The translations under genes were made by a program, and so were the position numbers. A stretch of DNA of 64,000 bases from Pseudomonas anguilliseptica (GTDB lineage Bacteria; Pseudomonadota; Gammaproteobacteria; Pseudomonadales; Pseudomonadaceae): the NCBI RefSeq assembly GCF_900105355.1, contig NZ_FNSC01000001.1:806001-870000 (forward strand), given 5' to 3'. The notes beneath the pieces were generated by a model. That model made no database searches. It was not told the DNA's origin and was given only the letters and a program-made list of their open reading frames with translations. Position 1 is the first letter of the stretch. Each line of letters begins with the position of its first letter. Shown here in pieces: positions 57,874-64,000 of the stretch.

Positions 57874-58182
57874 TCAAGCCTGCAACGGGAGGATTTCCAA
57901 CAAACCGCAAACGCTGGCGATTTCACGCATGTCTTTGGGCAGGTTACTCACTCTCAGGGTCTTGCCCGCTGCATTGGCGTCACGCATAAACGCCAACAAC
58001 AGCGACAGCCCGACGCTGCTGGATTTCTCCACACCCGCGCAATCAATCACGCACGCCACCGCCGGACTGACCCTAAGCAGGCGTTCACCTTGCTCACGCA
58101 GCGCCGGCGCGCTCAGGTAATCGAGCACGCCGATCAGGCTAAAAACGCCAGGCGACGCCTCACGGATACTGGCTTGACTCAC
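57874..58182 (-). CDS. mlaB: MlaB, STAS-domain subunit of the Mla transporter
   Basis: 102 residues, one STAS domain (VFSLIGVLDYLSAPALREQG; VIDCAGVEKSSSVGLSLLLAFMR). MlaB binds and stabilises the MlaF ATPase in the cytoplasm. It overlaps mlaC by 4 bases (ATGA) and ends the mla operon. Confidence 0.92.
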   Translation of the reverse strand: MSQASIREASPGVFSLIGVLDYLSAPALREQGERLLRVSPAVACVIDCAGVEKSSSVGLSLLLAFMRDANAAGKTLRVSNLPKDMREIASVCGLLEILPLQA

Positions 58183-58811
58183 GATGCATCGGCCCCTTGG
58201 CGGGCTTTGGCAACGGTCTCGGTCCAGTTGTCGATGACCTTGTCCAGATCGTTACGATTGTCCTGCATGGCCTGGGAGAACTGATCACGGAACAACTTGC
58301 CGACGTTGATGCCGTTGATGATCACGTTGCGCATCTTCCAGCTGCCATCGAGGCTGACCATGGTGTAGGACAGCGGATAAACCGTACCCTTGCCGTCCTT
58401 GATCTCCATATTTACCGAGGTGCGCTCAGGGTCCTGCTGGCCGCTGACCGGCAGCACGCGAATATCCTGGTTGTTGTATTCCAACAGGGCATTGCCATAG
58501 AACTGCATCAGGCTGCGCTTGAAGTTTTCCTGAAAGCGCTGCATCTGCTCGGGCGAGGCCTGACGCGAATAGCGCACCGTCATCACACCACGGGAAATCC
58601 CATCGACATCCACAACCGGACCGAGAATGTTGTTCAGGGCGTTGTAAAACGCGCCTGGATCGGTGCGGTACTGCTCCTTGTTAGCCTTGAGGTCGGCCAG
58701 CAGCGCAGTGGTGGTCTGCTGCACCACTTCATGAGCAGCCGGAGCTGCCAACGCCTGGAATGAGATGATGGCCAAGCAGATAAACAAACCGTTACGCAGC
58801 GTTTTGAACAT
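58179..58811 (-). CDS. mlaC: MlaC, periplasmic phospholipid shuttle
   Basis: 210 residues. Start chosen at ATG 58811, where GAGG is 8 bases away; the ATG at 58817 would be only 2 bases from it. Signal peptide FKTLRNGLFICLAIISFQALAA; MlaC/Ttg2D fold with VDVDGISRGVMTVRY and MRNVIINGINVGKLFRDQF. It carries phospholipid between the outer-membrane MlaA and the MlaFEDB complex. Confidence 0.94.
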   Translation of the reverse strand: MFKTLRNGLFICLAIISFQALAAPAAHEVVQQTTTALLADLKANKEQYRTDPGAFYNALNNILGPVVDVDGISRGVMTVRYSRQASPEQMQRFQENFKRSLMQFYGNALLEYNNQDIRVLPVSGQQDPERTSVNMEIKDGKGTVYPLSYTMVSLDGSWKMRNVIINGINVGKLFRDQFSQAMQDNRNDLDKVIDNWTETVAKARQGADAS

Positions 58812-58825
58812 GTCCATTACCTCTA

Positions 58826-59296
58826 TTAATTAGCCTGGTCTTTGTTGACCGAATTGAGCAGGAACTTGCCAATCAGGTCTTCCAGCACCAATGACGACTG
58901 CGTGTCGTGAATGGTGCCACCATCGCGCAGCACTTCTTCTTCGCCGCCCACGCTAATCCCGATGTATTTCTCGCCCAGCAGACCTGCGGTCAGAATCGAC
59001 GCAGTGGAGTCTGACCGCAGGTTATCCACGGCATCATCCAACACCATGGTGACGCGCCCCATATAGCTGTTGCGGTCCAGATCAATCGCCGTGACCTTGC
59101 CGATTGTCACACCAGCCATGGTCACTTTAGATCTGACAGTCAAACCGGCGATATTCTCAAAGTGCGCATACACCTTGTAGGTATTGTCGCTGCTGCCGAC
59201 AGTCAAACCGCTGACACGCAAGGCCAGCAGTAACAAGGCCAACAACCCGGCCAACAGGAACAAGCCGACACCAATTTCCAGCGTGCGGTTCTGCAT
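58826..59296 (-). CDS. mlaD: MlaD, MCE-domain substrate-binding subunit
   Basis: 156 residues. Membrane anchor LEIGVGLFLLAGLLALLLLA, then one MCE domain (TYKVYAHFENIAGLTVRSKV, AGVTIGKVTAIDLD). It forms a hexameric ring above MlaE in the periplasm. Starts on the last base of the mlaE stop. Confidence 0.95.
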   Translation of the reverse strand: MQNRTLEIGVGLFLLAGLLALLLLALRVSGLTVGSSDNTYKVYAHFENIAGLTVRSKVTMAGVTIGKVTAIDLDRNSYMGRVTMVLDDAVDNLRSDSTASILTAGLLGEKYIGISVGGEEEVLRDGGTIHDTQSSLVLEDLIGKFLLNSVNKDQAN

Positions 59297-60093
59297 CAGA
59301 AATCTCCAAACATCAAAGCGGTCAGAATAAAGTCCAGCCCCAATACGGCGAGCGAGGCGTACACCACGGTTTTGGTGGTGGCACGACTAATCCCTTCCGA
59401 AGTCGGCTCACAGTCATAGCCTTGGAACACTGCGATCCAGGTCACGACAAACGCAAAGACCACGCTCTTGATCACACCATTGAGCACATCTTCGCGAAAC
59501 GAAACACTGCTTTGCATATTGGCCCAGAACGAGCCCTCATAAACCCCCAACCAGTCGACGGCGACCATCGCACCGCCCCAGATACCGACCACGCTGAAGA
59601 TCATCGCCAACAACGGCATCGAGATAAAACCGGCCCACAGCCGCGGGGCGACAATATATTTGAGCGGGTCGACGCCGATCATCGCCAGACTCGACAGCTG
59701 CTCGGTGGATTTCATATTGCCGATTTCCGCGGTCAGCGCCGAGCCGGCGCGACCGGCAAACAGCAAGGCTGTGACCACCGGCCCCAGTTCACGCAATAGA
59801 GTCAGAGCGACCATCTGCCCCACCGCCTGCTCCGAGCCGTACTTGGCCAGGATGCTGAAGCCCTGCAGCGACAGCACCATGCCGACAAAGATGCCGGACA
59901 CAACAATAATGGCCAGGGACATCACCCCAACCGAATACAGCTGCTTGATCAGCAACTGAAAGCTATTGCCGGTCGAGCCACGACCAAACAGCGCGCGCAG
60001 CAGAAACAGCCCCGACCGCCCCAGCGTGGCGACTACATCAATACCGGCGCGACCGAACAGGCGCACCCGCTCGAGCACAGATGTCTTGCGCAT
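59296..60093 (-). CDS. mlaE: MlaE, permease subunit
   Basis: 265 residues with about five membrane helices; typical MlaE/YrbE features [40 protein letters not shown] and [21 protein letters not shown]. The start base is shared with the mlaF stop, so the operon is tightly coupled. Confidence 0.95.
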   Translation of the reverse strand: MRKTSVLERVRLFGRAGIDVVATLGRSGLFLLRALFGRGSTGNSFQLLIKQLYSVGVMSLAIIVVSGIFVGMVLSLQGFSILAKYGSEQAVGQMVALTLLRELGPVVTALLFAGRAGSALTAEIGNMKSTEQLSSLAMIGVDPLKYIVAPRLWAGFISMPLLAMIFSVVGIWGGAMVAVDWLGVYEGSFWANMQSSVSFREDVLNGVIKSVVFAFVVTWIAVFQGYDCEPTSEGISRATTKTVVYASLAVLGLDFILTALMFGDF

Positions 60094-60902
60094 CAGCGCC
60101 CCCCCAGAAGATCGTCGCGGTAATTGGCCGCAGGAAAGTGGAACGGTACCGGGCCATCGGGGATGCCCTGCATAAACTGACGCACACGTGGGTTATCCGA
60201 CGCCATCAACTCAGCCGGCGTGCCCTGACCAAGCACCTGAGTGTCACCGACTACATAGATGTAGTCGGCAATGCTCGCGGTCTCCGCCAGGTCATGGGAC
60301 ACCACGATACTGGTGATCCCCAGCGCATCGCTCAGCAGACGAATCAGGCGCACCAGAACGCCCATGGCTATCGGGTCCTGGCCGACGAAAGGCTCGTCAT
60401 ACATGAGTATTTGCGGATCAAGAGCAATCGCTCGAGCCAATGCCACGCGCCGCTTCATGCCGCCCGACAGCTCATCAGGCATCAGCTCAAGGGCACCACG
60501 CAGCCCAACAGCCTGCAGTTTCATCAGCACGATGTCGCGAATCATCTCTTCCGGCAGCTTGGTGTGCACCCGCAGCGGAAAAGCAACGTTCTCGAACACG
60601 TCCAAGTCAGTAAACAGCGCACCACTCTGGAACAGCACACCCATCTGTTTGCGCATGTCGAACAAATCGTTGCGCGACAACGTCGGCAAATTCAGGCCAT
60701 TGACCCAAACTTCACCCTGGCTCGGCTTGAGCTCGGCAGCGATCAAACGCAGCAGCGTGGTTTTGCCACAACCAGACGGCCCCATGATCCCGGTGACCTT
60801 GCCACGGGGAATGCGGATATCGATGTTTTTGAAAATATCCCGCTCGCCGCGTTTGAAGCTGACGTTCTTCAGCCCAACTGCATACGGGTTCTCGGCGCTC
60901 AT
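60093..60902 (-). CDS. mlaF: MlaF, ATPase subunit
   Basis: 269 residues from ATG 60902. Walker [17 protein letters not shown], signature [17 protein letters not shown], Walker [12 protein letters not shown] and H-loop VVSHDLAE. It powers lipid transport between the membranes. First gene of mlaFEDCB; the frame is open upstream to 61010 but those residues are not family-like. Confidence 0.95.
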   Translation of the reverse strand: MSAENPYAVGLKNVSFKRGERDIFKNIDIRIPRGKVTGIMGPSGCGKTTLLRLIAAELKPSQGEVWVNGLNLPTLSRNDLFDMRKQMGVLFQSGALFTDLDVFENVAFPLRVHTKLPEEMIRDIVLMKLQAVGLRGALELMPDELSGGMKRRVALARAIALDPQILMYDEPFVGQDPIAMGVLVRLIRLLSDALGITSIVVSHDLAETASIADYIYVVGDTQVLGQGTPAELMASDNPRVRQFMQGIPDGPVPFHFPAANYRDDLLGGR

Positions 60903-61148
60903 CTGGACTCCTTGCTCAACGCTTGCCTGACTGACGTATCGCCCCGAACAAAGGGCACTACTGGTCGTCGAACGTACCGAAAATGGCCGCGAACTATACC
61001 ATCGCGGCATTCCTCGCCCAAGACGGAAGGTGTTGCCGAAGATAAGCGCCGCACAGTTTCTGCAACCAACTCGCCACTGGAAATACTGGGCAGGCGCACC
61101 TTTACCGTTATAATCGGCAGCTTTTAGCCCGTACGCCGCAGAGAAGTC

Positions 61149-62123
61149 ATGAGCCAGCCAACCGATCTGATCCAGTCAGCACAGCGCACCATCCGCCTGG
61201 AGCTCGAAGCCATCCAGGATCTGCTGGCGCGCATCAACGGTGATTTCGTACATGCCTGTGAGCTGATTCTCGCCAGCAAAGGCCGCGTGGTCGTGGTCGG
61301 CATGGGCAAATCCGGCCACGTCGGCAACAAGATTGCCGCCACCCTGGCCAGCACCGGCACCACGGCTTTCTTTGTGCATCCGGCCGAAGCGAGCCACGGT
61401 GATATGGGCATGGTCACCCGCGATGACGTGGTGCTGGCCCTTTCCAGCTCCGGCTCTACCGCAGAAATCGTTACCCTGCTGCCGCTTATAAAGCGCCTCG
61501 GCATCACCCTGATCAGCATGACCGGCAACCCGGAGTCGCCACTGGCCAAGGCCGCCGAAGTCAACCTGGACGCCCGCGTATCCCAGGAAGCGTGCCCGCT
61601 GAACCTGGCCCCGACCTCTTCCACCACGGTATCGCTGGTACTGGGCGACGCCCTGGCCATTGCACTGTTGGAAGCCCGCGGCTTTACCGCAGAAGACTTC
61701 GCGTTCTCCCACCCAGGCGGTGCGCTGGGCCGACGCCTGCTGCTCAAGGTGGAGAACGTCATGCACGCCGGCGAAAGCCTGCCACGCGTCAAGCGCGGCA
61801 CCTCACTACGCGATGCGCTGCTGGAAATGACCCAGAAAGGCCTGGGCATGACCGTGGTGACCGAGGAAGACGGCCGCCTGGCCGGGATATTCACCGACGG
61901 CGATCTGCGCCGCACCCTGGATCGCAACATCGACGTGCGCCAGACCATTATCGATGACGTAATGACCGCCCATGGCAAGACCGCTCGCGCGGAAATGCTC
62001 GCGGCAGAGGCTTTGAAAATCATGGAAGACCACAAGATCAGCTCGCTGGTGGTGATCGACGACAACGATCTGCCAATTGGCGCACTGAACATGCATGACC
62101 TGCTCCGCGCTGGAGTGATGTAA
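61149..62123 (+). CDS. kdsD: D-arabinose 5-phosphate isomerase
   Basis: 324 residues. SIS domain (VVVVGMGKSGHVGNKIAATL, FFVHPAEASHGDMGMV, ALSSSGSTAEIVTLLP) then two CBS domains (MHAGESLPRVKRGTSLRDAL; AHGKTARAEMLAAEALKIME). It makes arabinose 5-phosphate for Kdo and LPS. Divergent from mlaF over 246 bases. Confidence 0.96.
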   Translation: MSQPTDLIQSAQRTIRLELEAIQDLLARINGDFVHACELILASKGRVVVVGMGKSGHVGNKIAATLASTGTTAFFVHPAEASHGDMGMVTRDDVVLALSSSGSTAEIVTLLPLIKRLGITLISMTGNPESPLAKAAEVNLDARVSQEACPLNLAPTSSTTVSLVLGDALAIALLEARGFTAEDFAFSHPGGALGRRLLLKVENVMHAGESLPRVKRGTSLRDALLEMTQKGLGMTVVTEEDGRLAGIFTDGDLRRTLDRNIDVRQTIIDDVMTAHGKTARAEMLAAEALKIMEDHKISSLVVIDDNDLPIGALNMHDLLRAGVM

Positions 62124-62662
62124 TGAGTACTGACCTGACCAGCCCCGACCTGCTACAACGCGCCCAAGCTATCAAGCTGGCCATTTTCGATGTCGACGGC
62201 GTACTTACCGACGGCAAGCTGTACTTCCTCGTCGACGGCAGCGAATTCAAGACTTTCAACACTCTCGACGGCCACGGCATCAAGATGCTGATCAACTCCG
62301 GCGTGCGTACCGCGATTATCAGCGGCCGCAAAACTCCAGTCGTAGAGCGCCGGGCGCAAAATCTGGGGATTCAACACCTGTATCAGGGCCGCGAAGACAA
62401 GCTGGTAGTTCTTGATGAGCTGCTCGGCGAACTGGGCCTAGACTATGCACAGGCTGCATACCTCGGTGACGACCTGCCCGATCTGCCAGTGATCCGCCGC
62501 GTAGGCCTGGGCATGGCAGTCGCCAGCGCCGACGGCTTTGTTCGCCAACATGCCCACGGGATTACCCGCGCTCGCGGTGGCGAAGGCGCAGCCCGTGAGT
62601 TCTGCGAACTGATCATGCACGCCCAAGGCACCCTTGAAGCCGCTCAAGCCGCTTACCTATAG
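62123..62662 (+). CDS. kdsC: 3-deoxy-D-manno-octulosonate 8-phosphate phosphatase
   Basis: 179 residues. HAD motif I LAIFDVDGVLTDGKLYF, motif II AIISGRK, motif III/IV YLGDDLPDLPVI; short C0/C2b-less KdsC type. It makes Kdo from Kdo 8-phosphate. The start overlaps the kdsD stop by one base (TAATG). Confidence 0.96.
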   Translation: MSTDLTSPDLLQRAQAIKLAIFDVDGVLTDGKLYFLVDGSEFKTFNTLDGHGIKMLINSGVRTAIISGRKTPVVERRAQNLGIQHLYQGREDKLVVLDELLGELGLDYAQAAYLGDDLPDLPVIRRVGLGMAVASADGFVRQHAHGITRARGGEGAAREFCELIMHAQGTLEAAQAAYL

Positions 62663-62669
62663 GCCCACC

Positions 62670-63239
62670 ATGCCCCGCAAGTTATTCAATATTGTTCTGT
62701 TCGCCTTTGTAGCACTACTGGTGGCGGCGCTCGGCTACTGGAACCTCAACCCGGATGGCTTTAACGAGCAATCCCGCAGCACTGGGGCTGATAACGCCAT
62801 CGACTTTTACGCCACCAACACCTACACCGTGCAATACCAGGCCGACGGCAAGCTGCACTACGAACTGACCGCCGACAAGGTCGAGCACGGCAAGGCCAGC
62901 GACATCACCCTGATGACCAGCCCGAATATGAACCTGTTCCGCGGCACTGAGCTGCCCTGGAAAATCCGCAGTGAGCGCGGTGAAGTGTCGCCAGGGGGGG
63001 CTGAGGTCGAGTTGATCGACAAGGTGCGCGTCGAGCGTACCGACGCCAAAGGCCGCCCGACCATCCTCACCACCAGCCGCCTGACCGTATTCCCCGAGAA
63101 GGAATATGCGCAGACCCAGCAAGCCGTTAGAATCGACGCGGCCAATGGGGTGACCACGGCAAAAGGAATGAAAGCGTACATGAATGACGGCAGGATGCTC
63201 CTGCTGTCCAACGTAAGAGGTCAGCATGAGGCTCGTTAA
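62670..63239 (+). CDS. lptC: LptC, LPS export bitopic protein
   Basis: 189 residues from ATG 62670, 7 bases after kdsC. One membrane helix (IVLFAFVALLVAALGYWNL) and a periplasmic beta-jellyroll (GADNAIDFYATNTYTVQYQA and the following strands). It links LptBFG to LptA in the LPS bridge. Confidence 0.93.
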   Translation: MPRKLFNIVLFAFVALLVAALGYWNLNPDGFNEQSRSTGADNAIDFYATNTYTVQYQADGKLHYELTADKVEHGKASDITLMTSPNMNLFRGTELPWKIRSERGEVSPGGAEVELIDKVRVERTDAKGRPTILTTSRLTVFPEKEYAQTQQAVRIDAANGVTTAKGMKAYMNDGRMLLLSNVRGQHEAR

Positions 63240-63768
63240 CACCCTCCCCCTACTACTCAGCCTCAGCGCCGCACTCGGAAGTGTCAGCGCCTGGGCTCTG
63301 CCATCCGACCGCGAACAGCCAATCCGTATCCAGGCTGACAGCGCGGAGCTGGATGACAAGCAAGGCGTTGCTGTCTATCGCGGTGACGTAGTTATCACCC
63401 AGGGCACCATGAAGGTCACCGGCGACACCGTGACCATCACCCAGAATGCCCAGGGCGATGTCGAGGTATTTACCTCCGTCGGCAAGCCGGCCTACTACGA
63501 GCAACTGCCGTCAGCCGACAAGCAGATCGTCAAGGCCTACGGCCTGACCATCCAGTACTTTATGGCCAACGAGCGCGTGGTACTGATTGATCAGGCCAAG
63601 GTGATTCAGGAAGGCAACACCTTCGAAGGCGAGAAAATCGCCTATGACACCCAGCGCCAGATCGTCAACGCCGGCCGCGCCACAGGCACCAATGTCACTG
63701 CGCCACGTCCGCGCATCGACATGGTGATCCAGCCGAAGAACAAACCAGCCGACCAGCAGGCGCAGTAA
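63226..63768 (+). CDS. lptA: LptA, periplasmic LPS transport protein
   Basis: 180 residues. Signal peptide LVNTLPLLLSLSAALGSVSAWA, then the OstA-like jellyroll (PIRIQADSAELDDKQGVAVY, GDVVITQGTMKVTGDTVTI). It overlaps the lptC end by 14 bases. Confidence 0.95.
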   Translation: MRLVNTLPLLLSLSAALGSVSAWALPSDREQPIRIQADSAELDDKQGVAVYRGDVVITQGTMKVTGDTVTITQNAQGDVEVFTSVGKPAYYEQLPSADKQIVKAYGLTIQYFMANERVVLIDQAKVIQEGNTFEGEKIAYDTQRQIVNAGRATGTNVTAPRPRIDMVIQPKNKPADQQAQ

Positions 63769-63770
63769 TA

Positions 63771-64000
63771 ATGGCCACATTGAAAGCCCAGCACTTGGCC
63801 AAGAGCTACAAAGGCCGTCAGGTCGTGCGCGACGTCAGCTTGAGCATCGACAGCGGACAGATCGCCGGCCTACTTGGCCCCAACGGGGCCGGTAAGACCA
63901 CCTGCTTCTACATGATCGTTGGCCTGGTTCAGGCCGACCAGGGCCGCGTGCTGATCGACGATCTCGACGTCAGTCATCAGCCCATGCATGGCCGCGCTCG
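63771..64000 (+). CDS. lptB: LptB, LPS export ATPase (3' end outside window)
   Basis: The first 76 codons are visible. MATLKAQHLAKSYKGRQVV opens an ABC ATPase; Walker A is GLLGPNGAGKTTCFYMIVG. It follows the lptA stop by two bases. The rest lies beyond base 64000. Confidence 0.95.
   Translation, partial: MATLKAQHLAKSYKGRQVVRDVSLSIDSGQIAGLLGPNGAGKTTCFYMIVGLVQADQGRVLIDDLDVSHQPMHGRA

Overview
The window reads as a Pseudomonas chromosome (high GC, Pseudomonas-type REP repeats, and a block zapE-trpS-zapG-cysNC-cysD-nif3-algW-hisC-hisD-hisG-murA-ibaG-mlaBCDEF-kdsD-kdsC-lptC-lptA-lptB in the order I remember from P. aeruginosa). Both ends cut genes: a BMP-family binding protein at base 1 and lptB at base 64000. 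No tRNA, rRNA or CRISPR array was recognised.

Bases 1-3.4 kb carry a purine-related group (BMP binding protein, Fe(II)/2-oxoglutarate-type oxygenase, adenine/adenosine deaminase). Bases 3.4-13.3 kb, almost all on the minus strand, form a metal (mainly copper) acquisition cluster: cytochrome b561, a small PepSY protein, an OprC-type receptor, a DUF2946 protein, a PCu(A)C chaperone, two PepSY membrane proteins (one frameshifted and carrying a 75-bp in-frame insertion), a second TonB-dependent receptor and a second DUF2946-like protein. A LysR regulator faces a small monooxygenase and a quinone oxidoreductase at 13.4-15.7 kb.

Bases 15.8-29.7 kb were remodelled by three copies of one 1192-bp IS5-family element, all in the same orientation. 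Copy 1 splits a PAS-GAF sensor gene; removing it with one TTAA restores the frame exactly. Copy 2 lies between a TetR regulator and a divergent RND efflux pair and leaves a 22-bp operator-like palindrome on the pump side. Copy 3 lies in a CueR-controlled copper ATPase gene, with a deletion running from its right end; that gene has two more lesions, although copZ, cueR and two divergent CueR operators are intact.

Bases 29.7-39.7 kb hold mixed chromosomal genes: HAD hydrolase, acyl-CoA thioesterase, histone-deacetylase-like hydrolase, class C beta-lactamase, a frameshifted methyltransferase, aminotransferase, HI0933-type flavoprotein, a REC-CheC-like regulator with a PAS partner, and a VOC protein. 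Bases 39.7-64 kb are core functions: RNA helicase, cell division, sulfate activation, envelope protease AlgW, histidine and peptidoglycan synthesis, Mla phospholipid transport, and Kdo/LPS export. Within that core, a TonB-dependent receptor and a DUF4198 protein behind a strong Zur-box match sit between algW and hisC and look like an inserted metal-uptake module.

The intergenic spaces hold several palindromic repeat families (REP, a 73-bp GTAGGGTGGAT hairpin, and a 150-200 bp MITE-like repeat with two copies). Several genes carry single-base frameshifts; whether these are real or assembly errors cannot be told from the sequence alone.
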